A stretch of 56,091 bases of DNA from NIOZ-UU13 sp964417935 (GTDB lineage: Bacteria > Planctomycetota > Phycisphaerae > Sedimentisphaerales > Anaerobacaceae), in the NCBI GenBank assembly GCA_964417935.1, contig CAYQKF010000021.1, forward strand, positions 1-56,091, read 5' to 3'. Positions 8,469 through 17,121 of the stretch are shown here, one piece after another (position 1 is the stretch's first letter; the number at the start of each line of letters is the position of its first letter). A program made the position numbers and the translations under genes. Under the pieces are notes generated by a model. It was not told the DNA's origin. It saw only the letters and a list, made by a program, of their open reading frames with translations, and did no database searches.

Positions 8469-9191
8469 ATGAGACGTAAACTGTTGGTCGTATTTTATGG
8501 GGTGGTGTTTTTATCCACGGTTGTTGGGGCTGTTGGCGCTGAGAAGCATTCGGCTATTGCGCCGGCCCACCGCCATAGCTGGTGGACGCTTCGGCACTGG
8601 GCAGTCAACGAGCGGGTCAAACAGGGCAACGTGGATATGATTTTCATTGGTGATTCTATCACGCATAGCTGGGAAAACAACGGCAAAGAGGTCTGGCAGA
8701 AATACTACGGAAACCGCAAGGCGGTAAATTTGGGCTTTAGCGGTGACCGTACCCAGCATGTACTGTGGCGGCTGGATAACGGCAATATAGACGGCATTTC
8801 GCCTAAAGTAGCCGTGATAATGATAGGAACGAACAACTCCAACGGCGATGACAATACCGCCGAAGAGATTGCCGATGGCATTATCGCCATCTGCAAGAAG
8901 TTGCGGGCGAAGCTGCCGAGAATGAAAATTCTTCTGTTGGCTGTCTTTCCTCGTGCAGAAAAACCGTGCCCACAGCGAGAAAAAATTGCCAAAGCTAATA
9001 AAACCGCCTCGAAAATTGCCGACGGCAAGATGATTCATTATCTCGATATTGGCCCGAAGTTCCTGCAGCCGGACAAATCGATTTTGAAAGAAATCATGCC
9101 CGACTACCTGCACTTAACTCCCAGGGGCTACCAAATCTGGGCTGAAGCTATAGAGCCGACTATTGCTAAGCTGATGGGCGAGAAAAAATAG
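8469..9191 (+). CDS. Secreted SGNH/GDSL-type hydrolase
   Basis: The protein has 240 residues with a cleavable signal peptide (about 1-24, ending near VGA). The SGNH blocks are in order: FIGDSITHSW with nucleophile Ser63, NLGFSGDRTQHVLWRL (Gly block), MIGTNNSNGD (Asn block), and MPDYLHLTPRGY carrying the Asp-x-x-His pair. These enzymes remove acetyl or other ester groups from lipids or sugars; the sequence resembles the platelet-activating-factor acetylhydrolase-like subgroup often encoded near carbohydrate genes. It follows the rhamnosidase by 81 bases on the same strand, so sugar de-esterification alongside rhamnose removal is a reasonable inference. Confidence 0.88.
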   Translation: MRRKLLVVFYGVVFLSTVVGAVGAEKHSAIAPAHRHSWWTLRHWAVNERVKQGNVDMIFIGDSITHSWENNGKEVWQKYYGNRKAVNLGFSGDRTQHVLWRLDNGNIDGISPKVAVIMIGTNNSNGDDNTAEEIADGIIAICKKLRAKLPRMKILLLAVFPRAEKPCPQREKIAKANKTASKIADGKMIHYLDIGPKFLQPDKSILKEIMPDYLHLTPRGYQIWAEAIEPTIAKLMGEKK

Positions 9192-9213
9192 CAGCTAATA
9201 CGGCAGCAGAGAA

Positions 9214-9236
9214 AAGGTGGGGCAAGCCCCACCCTT
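9214..9236. repeat. Perfect GC hairpin aaggtggggc-a-agccccaccctt
   Basis: This near-perfect inverted repeat lies 20 bases past the stop of the SGNH hydrolase gene. It could help terminate that transcript, but no T run follows. Hairpins of this GGTGGGGC type are also seen as dispersed repeats in related genomes (from memory). Confidence 0.5.
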
Positions 9237-9293
9237 GTATTATATATTTCAAGCGACACAGCCAAGACGGGTTGAGAAATCTGTTTTTATTTA

Positions 9294-9359
9294 ATAGATT
9301 TCTCCACTTCGCCCCTGTGCTTGCGAAAGCAAGAACGGGGACTTCGGTCGAAATGACAT
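9294..9359. repeat. Divergent REP-like palindrome
   Basis: gatttctccacttcgcccctgt...acggggacttcggtcgaaatgac is an imperfect inverted repeat with an inner hairpin (cttgcgaaagcaag). Its ends resemble the gattcctcgactccgc...ggaatgac family. It lies between two convergent genes. Confidence 0.5.
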
Positions 9360-9388
9360 GTGGTCTCTTCTACAACGCCATTTCATTG

Positions 9389-10207
9389 TTACCCATCGTT
9401 TAGCTCGGGGCAGAGCATTAGTTTGGCTAATATTTCTGCCTCATCCGCTGATGTTATTTGATAAATTTTTCCTCCTGCTTGTGTATATTTTTCGCAAAAG
9501 TTTCGCCATGTTTTTTCATTTTTTTCGTAATAGTTTCTTTTATATCCGGGCTGTTGTATCAAAGACTGTACTTGGCCCAGGTCCCGGTACGTTATCATGA
9601 TATTCTTATCTCTAAGCAGAAAGTTGACGGTCACGGTCTTGTTATTTATTTTGAAAAGCCCCTTCATCTCAAAATCATCTATATTTCTGCTTTTAAGATA
9701 TCCATAAATTATTTCCTTTCCATCTTTTTCCTTCACCATATTTATTTGCTTTTTAGACTCTCTTCTCTTTTCTATTCTCTCTATGCGAGTCGTCAATTTT
9801 TCTTCATAATAACTTTTCATCCTATTTAGCAAGTCGAGACTTTCATTCTTAGAAGTCTGATAAGGGCGAGGAGCGCTACAATCGACCGCAACAGGGGTGC
9901 GATAAGTGGGGTAATGCAGAGCATAAGCATAATTTCTGGTAAAGCCGTAAGGCCACCAGGGATCAACGACTAAACCGGAATGTTTGACACCGAAAGCATA
10001 AGGAGAGTAACGAACGTTGCCGGGGACTAAACCGTTGTGGCCGTGTCCAAAAGCGTAGGGAGAATAATAAACGTCGCCGGTCACCAAACCAGAATCATAA
10101 ATAGACCAGCGAGTACGAAACCGGACAGGAAAATAATACGAGCGCGCTTTAATCGAACAGGGCAGACTTGCCAGTATTACTATTGTTAACAGCGAAATCC
10201 TTTTCAT
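9389..10207 (-). CDS. Secreted protein with short SPYAFG-type repeats, function unknown
   Basis: The protein has 272 residues with an N-terminal signal peptide (MKRISLLTIVILASLPCSIKA). Residues about 38-85 hold three imperfect copies of a motif like SGLVTGDVYYSPYAFG, the last ending DPWWPYGF. A charged helical stretch (SYYEEKLTTRIERIEKRRESKKQ) follows at about 125-150. A C-terminal region of about 100 residues mixes strand and helix and includes VNFLLRDKNIMITYRDLGQ. I do not recognise a functional family. AAAGGAGAAC before ATG supports the start. It is a single gene, convergent with the SGNH hydrolase. Confidence 0.75.
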   Translation of the reverse strand: MKRISLLTIVILASLPCSIKARSYYFPVRFRTRWSIYDSGLVTGDVYYSPYAFGHGHNGLVPGNVRYSPYAFGVKHSGLVVDPWWPYGFTRNYAYALHYPTYRTPVAVDCSAPRPYQTSKNESLDLLNRMKSYYEEKLTTRIERIEKRRESKKQINMVKEKDGKEIIYGYLKSRNIDDFEMKGLFKINNKTVTVNFLLRDKNIMITYRDLGQVQSLIQQPGYKRNYYEKNEKTWRNFCEKYTQAGGKIYQITSADEAEILAKLMLCPELNDG

Positions 10208-10349
10208 TTTGTTCTCCTTTCATTTTAAATTTTCTTCATACTTTTTCCTGCATCACCTCCTCTATTTATAAGGTTGTCAATTACAGTTATGACTAAGTAC
10301 ACATTACATTCATTTGTGAGTTACTCCTTGTTAGACCGGTGGCTTGTGC

Positions 10350-10446
10350 GTTGGAGACTGGGGAAGTGTTTTGCCCGAAAGGTAGCCTTTCGGCCTGAAG
10401 TTGCAGACTTTCGGCTTTGCAAAAAATGGGACTCCATTCCCCCGCA
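10350..10446. ncRNA. Possible structured RNA element, class not identified
   Basis: The gap 10208-10816 has no gene. Within it, gcccgaaaggtagcctttcggc (10372-10393) forms a strong stem, and a second cctttcgg/ccgaaag pairing with the downstream gactttcggc is possible. ggggaagtg (left) and cattcccc (right) could close the whole unit. On the minus strand it reads GCAAAGCCGAAAGTCT...GGCCGAAAGGCTACC, with a GCC-GAAA-GGC tetraloop hairpin. The GCAAAGCC piece recalls c-di-GMP riboswitches, but the expected first hairpin is not evident. It lies about 170 bases before the minus-strand gene at 10207 and 370 before the plus-strand gene at 10817. Confidence 0.3.
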
Positions 10447-10816
10447 CCGTTTTTCTCCATAAAAACGAACATATACATCCCTGCTAAACACAGAGCAACT
10501 GCTCAACATAATCATCGCGGGTAGGAAGACTTCAAAAGGAATAACGGCCTGCTCCCCGCCTTTTCACACCCTCTACATTTTGTGCTGCTCCGTCCGATAA
10601 AATATTGGATAGCTGCGGACAAGTCAAGAGTTTTTTTATTTTTTTTTTGAAACTTCTGTGGTTTTTTTACTTTAACGCCAAGAATAGCAGGCATTTACCT
10701 TGATTTTCAGCCCCAAAAAAGTTACAGTTTTGAATGACATTTCCTTAAGGAAATGCCATTCGATAAGGTCATATTCCGGCGAGCAACTTATCGCACGAAG
10801 AAAATGAGGTATCATT

Positions 10817-11728
10817 ATGGTCGGACGAAGAGGACTCGTGCTACGTAGCAATGTACTTCGCAGAGTAGGATTTACCCCGTTAGAAATTAAGATTCCTGAC
10901 CGGGAAAGCAGAAGATTTCCAACGGGGTTTACATTAATAGAGCTTTTGGTGGTGATTGCCATCATTGCACTATTGATGGCGATATTGATGCCGGCTTTAC
11001 AGCGGGTAAGGAAACAGGCCAGAGGCGTTGCGTGCTTAAACAGGCTCAAACAATGGGGCTTGTTCTTTGCGATGTACGCCGAAGACTACGATGGACGATT
11101 CATGGAGGGTCATACGGCCCAGCCTCAGGCCAATCGGTGGGTCAGCGCACTTGGGGACTACTATAAATGGGATGACGAATTAACCTGTTGTCCGAACGCT
11201 ACGAAGCCGTGGATTGATGAGAATGGTACCAGTGAGGGAGCCGAGGGAACGGACGTCGGTGTGACCATGGCCTGGGGCTACATGAACCAGGATCACTGGG
11301 CCAAGCCAATGAAGGGAAGTTACGGGATCAACGGCTATTGTGTTGATATCCCGCCAGGCAGGGAACCTCGCGGGGAAGCATCCTGGTACTGGCGCGGGCC
11401 GGCTGTGGCGGGGGCCGCGTACGTGCCCTTGTTTCTGGGGGCACAGCGCTATAATGGTGTGGTGGACTCAGTAGATGATCCTCCAGTATATAACGGCCAG
11501 GGGTGGGATGAAGGTGGTGGCGGGCGTATGTTGCGTTACTGTTTAAACCGCCACGATGGCTTTGTGAACGGGCTTTTTCTGGATTGGTCCACGAGAAAGG
11601 TCGGGCTCAAAGAGTTGTGGACGTTTAAGTGGCATCGAACTTACAATATAAGCGGGCCCTGGACCAAAGCCGGGGGCGTCATGCCGAGCGACTGGCCGGC
11701 ATGGATGAGAAGGTTTAAAGAGTACTGA
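10817..11728 (+). CDS. Pseudopilin-like secreted protein with H-X9-DG-type end; leader carries an inserted element
   Basis: The protein has 303 residues. GFTLIELLVVIAIIALL followed by MAILMPAL is a classic prepilin leader plus hydrophobic helix, processed by prepilin peptidase. The rest has pairs of Cys (ELTCCPNA) and ends with NRHDGFVNGLFLDWSTRKV, a variant of the H-X9-DG region common in Planctomycete type II secretion-like proteins. It is expected to be at the cell surface or exported via the type II machinery encoded at 33-47 kb; its substrate is unknown. The leader is odd: VGFT is followed by 19 extra codons and then GFT again, because a 53-bp element lies in frame. Removing 57 bases gives RRVGFTLIELL. 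Confidence 0.85.
   Translation: MVGRRGLVLRSNVLRRVGFTPLEIKIPDRESRRFPTGFTLIELLVVIAIIALLMAILMPALQRVRKQARGVACLNRLKQWGLFFAMYAEDYDGRFMEGHTAQPQANRWVSALGDYYKWDDELTCCPNATKPWIDENGTSEGAEGTDVGVTMAWGYMNQDHWAKPMKGSYGINGYCVDIPPGREPRGEASWYWRGPAVAGAAYVPLFLGAQRYNGVVDSVDDPPVYNGQGWDEGGGGRMLRYCLNRHDGFVNGLFLDWSTRKVGLKELWTFKWHRTYNISGPWTKAGGVMPSDWPAWMRRFKEY
10871..10931. mobile_element. 53-bp inverted-repeat element inserted in frame in the prepilin leader
   Basis: The element runs 10875-10927, with ends CCCCGTTAGAAA and TTTCCAACGGGG (inverted, one mismatch). TTTA occurs immediately on both sides (10871-10874 and 10928-10931). Element plus duplication is 57 bases, exactly 19 codons, with no stop codon in the reading frame used. 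Excision restores ggatttacattaatag, which encodes GFTLI. Its ends match those of the 135-bp element at 5321-5465. Confidence 0.8.
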
Positions 11729-11923
11729 TTATTAAAGGCACTTCAGGTCTTTTTTCGTTCGATAATCGATTAGCAATTCCACCAAAAGGCGGTTTAGCTG
11801 CGATATTTATGATTGGGGTGGCCTCTTCCTGTCAATTTGTTATAATAACACTATCTTGCTACAGCGGCGGAAAAATTTCCGCCGAGAGTGAAAGTGCCTT
11901 AGAGCATAGGAGCATGAGCCAAA

Positions 11924-13222
11924 ATGGCTGATAAAGTTTCGTTAATAAAACTGCTTGGTAAAGAAAAGTTCGAGAGAATCGAGGCTGTTTTTCGCAAGCA
12001 TTTCCAGCTTGGCCTGGAGACGAGGAATATCCGGGGCAAAGAGATAAAACAGATGTGCAGTGCCGATTGTGAGCCGGCGTTTTGCAAGGTTGTTCAAAAA
12101 AGCACGGCGGGCCTGCGCAGGTGTAATAAGGAGCGTCGGCGAAGCCTTGAGATAGCGATAGAGACTGGACAATCTTATATTTCGCTTTGCCATGCGGGTA
12201 TAGTGTTAGTTTGTGTGCCGATTATGGATAAGGACAAGGCCTTAGGGGGTATATTTTTCGGCAAATGCCTTTGGGAGCCTGTAACACAAATCCTAATCAA
12301 GGATGTCGAAAAACGGCTGAAGGGTATTCGTCTGAATAGAAAAAAACTGACGGCGGCGATGCGCGAGCTGCCGTTTATACAAGGGCGAAAGATCAACAAG
12401 GTGGCGCAGTTCCTCTTTGACCTGCTTTACGAAGTTGCCGCGTTCGACCCGCGTGTTATCAGATGGCGCCGTGAGCGTTCCGAACAGCAGTCGCAAATAG
12501 GCGAGTTTATCCAGGAAAGAAAAAAACTCGGCACCGAGTGGCACTATCCTCTGGAGAGTGAACGGGAGCTGATGGGCAAGGTCAAAATCGGCGACAGAAC
12601 CGGCGCAAAGGAGATTCTGAATTCCATACTCGGGACGATATTGTTCAAGACTATCGGGGACCTGGGAATCCTTAAAGCAAGACTGCTGGAGCTGCTGAGT
12701 ATTCTGAGCCGCTCGGCCGTGGAAGGCGGAGTGGATATTGACGTTATGCTCGAAAAGAATCTGACGTATGTAAACAAAGTGATGCGGATTAACAATCAGG
12801 AAGATTTGTGCGCGTGGATTAGTACGGCGTTGAACGAATTTATCGAATTGGTTTATTCTTCGCAGGATGCCCTGAAGGTAAGCCAGATCAGGCCGGCCAT
12901 AAATTATATCGACGCCAACTACAATAAGCCGATAACTCTTGCCGACGTAGCTAAGGCTTCACACCTGAGCGTATCCCGACTGGCGCATATATTCAAAGAG
13001 GAGATGGGCATTACTATTATAGATTATCTGACCAGTGTTCGGATAGAGCGGGCAAAACAATTATTGTTAGCGACTGACCAGAACTGCACGGAGATTTGCT
13101 TTGAGGTCGGCTATAATAATCAAAGCTATTTTACCCGCACTTTTAAGGGGCTTGTCGGGATGACGCCGCGGCAGTTCAAAGCCAGGAATCACCGAAAAGA
13201 AAAGATTTCCGCACCTTTATAA
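11924..13222 (+). CDS. AraC-family transcription regulator with PocR sensory domain
   Basis: The protein has 432 residues. The N-terminal about 170 residues match the PocR domain pattern, with conserved cysteines in CSADCEPAFCKVV, GLRRCNKERRRSLE and ISLCHAGIVLVCVPI, and the GGIFFGKCL segment. This domain is thought to bind small hydrocarbon-type ligands or act in redox sensing. The C-terminal about 100 residues are the double HTH of AraC: NKPITLADVAKASHLSVSRLAHIFKEE, and ICFEVGYNNQSYFTRTFK followed by GMTPRQFKAR. The middle is helical. It is transcribed alone; the gap before it is 195 bases. Its targets cannot be told from the sequence, though the adjacent pseudopilin gene is a candidate. Confidence 0.9.
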   Translation: MADKVSLIKLLGKEKFERIEAVFRKHFQLGLETRNIRGKEIKQMCSADCEPAFCKVVQKSTAGLRRCNKERRRSLEIAIETGQSYISLCHAGIVLVCVPIMDKDKALGGIFFGKCLWEPVTQILIKDVEKRLKGIRLNRKKLTAAMRELPFIQGRKINKVAQFLFDLLYEVAAFDPRVIRWRRERSEQQSQIGEFIQERKKLGTEWHYPLESERELMGKVKIGDRTGAKEILNSILGTILFKTIGDLGILKARLLELLSILSRSAVEGGVDIDVMLEKNLTYVNKVMRINNQEDLCAWISTALNEFIELVYSSQDALKVSQIRPAINYIDANYNKPITLADVAKASHLSVSRLAHIFKEEMGITIIDYLTSVRIERAKQLLLATDQNCTEICFEVGYNNQSYFTRTFKGLVGMTPRQFKARNHRKEKISAPL

Positions 13223-13420
13223 GAAACACGGACTAACACTGACTTAAACGCTGACTGACACTGACTTTTGCTCTTATGTACTTATTTTCTTGTGAGCGGT
13301 TTTTGAACAAGCAGGCACTCTTATCTTGACAGTTCAGTAATGCTTCCATACTATCGGTGTTTGTTGGGAACGACATAGGACGGCAGCGCTGAGAATGACA
13401 AATTGCTGGAACTGGTATTT

Positions 13421-14587
13421 ATGGCAAAGCAAATTGCTATTTTGGGTTCAACGGGGTCGATAGGCAGAAATGCGCTGCGGGTAATCGATGCGCTTGGATC
13501 GGAGTATGCGATTATTGCATTAAGCGCTCACAGCAATGTTGAGCTGTTGGCTGAACAAGTTAGACGCCATAAGCCTAAATTTGTTGCTGTTACAAACCCT
13601 GACTATGTATCGCAGCTTCGCGAGTTTCTCGGCGAGCTGGATGTCGAAATTTTGGCCGGCCCGGATGGCTTGACTGAGATTGCGAAACTTGAAGAGGTTG
13701 ATATTGTCCTTGCCGCGGTTGTCGGTGCGGCCGGTCTGCCTGCGGTTCTTGCGGCGGCTAAATGCGGTAAGCAGCTCGCTGTCGCGAACAAAGAGCCGCT
13801 CGTTGTTGCAGGCCAACTGCTTGTGAGCGAGGCAAAGAAAAACGGCGGCACTATTTTGCCGGTGGATAGTGAGCATTCAGCGATTTTCCAGGCTATGCAG
13901 TCGGGCACTCGCGAAGAAGTTAATAAAATCATCCTGACGTCTTCCGGCGGGCCGTTTAGAGGAGCTGCCGTTGAAGATATCCGAAACGTAACGTTGGAGC
14001 AGGCGCTCGCGCATCCTGTTTGGGATATGGGGCCGAAAATCACCGTTGACTCGGCTACTATGATGAACAAAGCGTTTGAAATTATCGAGGCCCGCTGGCT
14101 TTTTGATATGCCGGTCGATAAAATAGAGGTGTTGATTCATCCCGAGTCAATAGTTCACTCGCTTGTCGAATTTGTGGACGGCTCGGTGATAGCACAACTC
14201 GGTGAGCCTGATATGTGTCTTCCGATTCAATATGCTTTGACGTATCCGAAGCGTGTTGCAGGGATTGCCAGGCGTCTTCGGCTCGGACAGATAAGTAAAC
14301 TTACGTTTGAGAAGCCCGATTTGAAGACGTTTCGTGCGCTGCCGTTAGCATACAAGGTTGCTCGCACGGGCGGCACGGCTGCGGCCGTTTTCAACGCTGC
14401 AAACGAGGCGGCTGTCGAGGAGTTCTTGGCGGGAGGGGTTGAATTTGTTACTATAGTAGAGCTTATCGAACATTGTCTGAATAAGCATGATGTCAAAACC
14501 AGCGCATCCCTCGAAGAGTTGCTCGAGGCGGATGCGTGGGCCAGAGAAGAAGTTAGAATTAAAGTGCACAAGGGCATAAGGGCATAA
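13421..14587 (+). CDS. dxr: 1-deoxy-D-xylulose 5-phosphate reductoisomerase
   Basis: The enzyme converts DXP to MEP with NADPH in the non-mevalonate isoprenoid pathway, in the cytoplasm. The protein has 388 residues, normal for the family. The NADPH-binding loop GSTGSIGRNALRVID is at the start. AVANKEPLVVAG, PVDSEHSAIFQ, LTSSGGPFRG and KITVDSATMMNKAFEIIEA cover the metal and substrate-binding residues, and the C-terminal helical domain is complete. I chose ATG 13421 over the TTG at 13403 because the family begins MAK-like directly before the beta strand; no strong ribosome site is visible for either. rseP follows after 211 bases, an arrangement known in many bacteria where dxr and rseP lie in one operon. 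Confidence 0.97.
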   Translation: MAKQIAILGSTGSIGRNALRVIDALGSEYAIIALSAHSNVELLAEQVRRHKPKFVAVTNPDYVSQLREFLGELDVEILAGPDGLTEIAKLEEVDIVLAAVVGAAGLPAVLAAAKCGKQLAVANKEPLVVAGQLLVSEAKKNGGTILPVDSEHSAIFQAMQSGTREEVNKIILTSSGGPFRGAAVEDIRNVTLEQALAHPVWDMGPKITVDSATMMNKAFEIIEARWLFDMPVDKIEVLIHPESIVHSLVEFVDGSVIAQLGEPDMCLPIQYALTYPKRVAGIARRLRLGQISKLTFEKPDLKTFRALPLAYKVARTGGTAAAVFNAANEAAVEEFLAGGVEFVTIVELIEHCLNKHDVKTSASLEELLEADAWAREEVRIKVHKGIRA

Positions 14588-14596
14588 GGGCAATAG

Positions 14597-14764
14597 AAAG
14601 TGAGCTAAAGTGTCTAAAGTGAGCTAAAGTGCCTAAAGTTTGAAAAAGGAATATCGAATGATGAATATCGAACTTTGAGATTCGGATTTCCTTGTTTGGA
14701 ATTCATTATTCATTTTTTTCCACTTTAGCTCACTTTAGGCACTCCAAACTTTAGCTCACTTAAA
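14597..14764. repeat. Long inverted repeat of ctaaagtg units between dxr and rseP
   Basis: gtgagctaaagtgtctaaagtgagctaaagtgcctaaagtt (left arm, to 14642) faces ccactttagctcactttaggcactcc...ttagctcactt (right arm, 14720-14764). Each arm is built from repeated 8-12 base units around CTAAAG/CTTTAG. The centre holds a second palindrome of aatgatgaat/attcattatt type. The same family occurs at 18473-18740 and 33081-33160. Confidence 0.8.
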
Positions 14765-14798
14765 CCAAGAGCAAAAGTCAGTGTATGGAGATTATTGA

Positions 14799-16925
14799 AT
14801 GTCGGAACTGAAAGATTTATTTAATAAGCGTTTTCGTGTGATTTTGTTTGTTGTTGTTGCTTTTGTGGCGGTTGGTTATTTGATTGCCCAAAATATCAAT
14901 ACTTTCGGCAACATACTGCTGACTATGCTCGGCTTTGGTTCGGTTGTTCTGGTTCACGAGTTCGGACATTTCATTGTGGCCAAATTGTCCGACATAAAGG
15001 TCGAAGCATTTTCAATCTTTATGCCGCCGACTGTGTTTGGTGTGCAGAAAACAGAAGAAGGTTTTCGGTTCCGGATATTGCCGAAGATATTCGCCAAAGA
15101 AGGCGATGAGTCCGGCGAAGGTGGATTGAGTTTTACAGTCGGCGGCAAGGGCAAGGCCAGTGAGACGGAATATCGGCTGGGCCTTATTCCGTTTGGTGGT
15201 TTTGTTAAAATGTTAGGCCAGGAGGACACCGGGCCGGTTAAGACCAGCGATGACCCCCGTTCGTTTGCCAATAAGCCGGCAGGTACTCGTGCGGCGGTTT
15301 TAGCAGCGGGGGTTGTTTTTAACGTTATTAGCGCCGTTATTATCTTTATGATAGTTTTTCTTATCGGCATAAATCTGACACCTGCTGTGGTCGGCGGTGT
15401 TGTGCCGGATTCACCGGCGGCGCGTGCAGGCCTCAAGGCCGGCGATGAAATAATTGAGGTTGCAGGCAAGAAGGACGACCTCGATTTTAGCAATATCGGG
15501 ATAGCGGCGGCTTTGTCCGGCAGGGATGAAAAGATTCCGCTGAGAGTAAGGCACGAGGATGGCTCTGAAGAAGATTTGGCACTTGTGGCCGAGCAACTGC
15601 CCGGCGAGCCGCTGAAAGCTTTTGGTATCTTTCTGCCACTGAGTCTGACCATTGGAAGACTTTCCGAAGAGGACGCTAACGACCTGTATTCGAAAACCAG
15701 CTTGCTTTCCGACGACCGAATCAAGTCTGCTAACGGCAAGGATGTTTATAATTCCTGGGAGCTGGAGGAAGTAATTCAGAATTCTCTTGTCCCGGCAGTA
15801 ACATTAGTGGCTGAGCGAACCGGGGACATGGGAGAAGTTGAATTAGTCAGAACGCAAATTCGTTTGAATTGGCGGATTACCAACAAAGAGAATATTGAGT
15901 CCGAGTCCGAGCTGAACCATATTTACTCTATCGTTCCGCGCATGCGTATAATCAAAGTCTCAGAAGAGCATGCGCCAAAGGCCAACGATGAGGTTTCATT
16001 GCAGCCTGGCGATGTTATTCTTGCGATTGGTGATGTCGAGAATCCTACTTACACGCAGATGCGCGAGGTTGTTGAGAAGCACGAAGACAAGGAACTGCCG
16101 GTCAGGATTCTACGTGCCAATGCCAACGGTGCCGAAGAAGCTCTTACCGTTACAGTTAAGCCCAAGAAATCAGCCGATAGTGACAGGGTTATGATTGGCC
16201 TTGGCCTGGCACTTGATGCCGAGCATCCGTTCATTGCCAAGACTATCAATGCTGAGGGCGGACCGCCAAAGCTGGCAATTCCAAAAGGTGCTGCGATAAC
16301 TGTAGTTGATGGGACGCCGGTATCGAGCTTTTACGATGTAATCAGGGAAATTAGAAAATACAGCGGCCAGCGAATCTCGATTGAATATCGGCTCAATGAG
16401 GAAATGGCAGGTAACGTTGTATTATATGTGGAGACAAACGAAGAATCCATCACGGTTAAATCAGCTTTTACTGAAATTGATTTTATTCCATTTGAGAAAT
16501 TGGAAAGGCTTTACAAGGCCAGCGGTCCTATTGATGCGGTCGCGATGGGATATAGAAAGACCGTTATGTTTGTTGCCCAGACCTATGTAACATTAAAGCG
16601 TCTGGTTGGTGGACTGGTCAGTCCCAAGAATCTTATGGGGCCTGTCGGTATTATCACATTCAGCTATCGCATTGTTGCCGAGAAGCCTTTGGTCTATTAC
16701 GTCTATTTTCTCGGCCTTATAAGCGCGGTAATCGCTGTGTTTAACTTTTTGCCTTTGCCGCCCCTTGACGGAGGACTGGTTGTGATTTTATTGGTTGAGA
16801 AAATCAAGGGTTCGGCGCTGAGCGAGCGGGTGCAGGGGGCCATAGCTTATGCCGGCTGGGCGCTTATAGGAACACTTATTCTCTACGTAACGTTTAACGA
16901 TATTGTCAGGAGTTTCTTTAGTTAG
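14799..16925 (+). CDS. rseP: RseP-type site-2 zinc metalloprotease with multiple PDZ domains
   Basis: The protein has 708 residues, longer than the roughly 450 of E. coli RseP. It cleaves transmembrane substrates such as anti-sigma factors within the inner membrane. VLVHEFGHFIVAK has the HExxH zinc site at residues 53-57 in the first helices. FGGFVKMLG is the conserved loop after it, GVVPDSPAARAGLKAGDEIIEV is a clear PDZ domain, and at least two further PDZ-like segments follow (LQPGDVILAIGD; KGAAITVVDGTPV). FNFLPLPPLDGG supplies the third zinc ligand region, with membrane helices around it. The extra PDZ copies explain the length. It is preceded by dxr and separated by a repeat, so coupling may be weakened. 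Confidence 0.93.
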   Translation: MSELKDLFNKRFRVILFVVVAFVAVGYLIAQNINTFGNILLTMLGFGSVVLVHEFGHFIVAKLSDIKVEAFSIFMPPTVFGVQKTEEGFRFRILPKIFAKEGDESGEGGLSFTVGGKGKASETEYRLGLIPFGGFVKMLGQEDTGPVKTSDDPRSFANKPAGTRAAVLAAGVVFNVISAVIIFMIVFLIGINLTPAVVGGVVPDSPAARAGLKAGDEIIEVAGKKDDLDFSNIGIAAALSGRDEKIPLRVRHEDGSEEDLALVAEQLPGEPLKAFGIFLPLSLTIGRLSEEDANDLYSKTSLLSDDRIKSANGKDVYNSWELEEVIQNSLVPAVTLVAERTGDMGEVELVRTQIRLNWRITNKENIESESELNHIYSIVPRMRIIKVSEEHAPKANDEVSLQPGDVILAIGDVENPTYTQMREVVEKHEDKELPVRILRANANGAEEALTVTVKPKKSADSDRVMIGLGLALDAEHPFIAKTINAEGGPPKLAIPKGAAITVVDGTPVSSFYDVIREIRKYSGQRISIEYRLNEEMAGNVVLYVETNEESITVKSAFTEIDFIPFEKLERLYKASGPIDAVAMGYRKTVMFVAQTYVTLKRLVGGLVSPKNLMGPVGIITFSYRIVAEKPLVYYVYFLGLISAVIAVFNFLPLPPLDGGLVVILLVEKIKGSALSERVQGAIAYAGWALIGTLILYVTFNDIVRSFFS

Positions 16926-17042
16926 TATCTGTTGCGGCTCCAAGCCATCCCCAAGCTCGTCCGGCACCAATTGAGCCTAATTAGTGCGGGACTCGCTTGA
17001 GGCTGCCACCCATCGTACCCAATTATTTGGGCAGGAGAAGAA

Positions 17043-17061
17043 CCCCCGGTAAAACCGGGGG
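17043..17061. repeat. Hairpin cccccggt-aaa-accggggg
   Basis: This perfect inverted repeat lies in the gap between rseP and the SHMT-family gene. A short A/T stretch follows but no T run, so I do not call it an intrinsic terminator. Similar CCCCCGG hairpins are common dispersed repeats in such genomes (from memory). Confidence 0.5.
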
Positions 17062-17121
17062 CTAAATAGCTGCAGGTTATCGATGGGCTTTCCTGCTGGT
17101 TGAAGAAAGGATTCGAAGACG

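Noticed and set aside
10350..10446. Firm call of a c-di-GMP riboswitch
   Set aside because: Only fragments of the consensus are visible and the first tetraloop stem is absent; kept as an unassigned element.
14954..15739. Minus-strand frame of 261 codons in rseP
   Set aside because: It is a shadow of the opposite strand: low-complexity Ser/Pro/Ala composition and no family match.
17043..17061. Intrinsic terminator after rseP
   Set aside because: The hairpin has no following T run and resembles a dispersed repeat.
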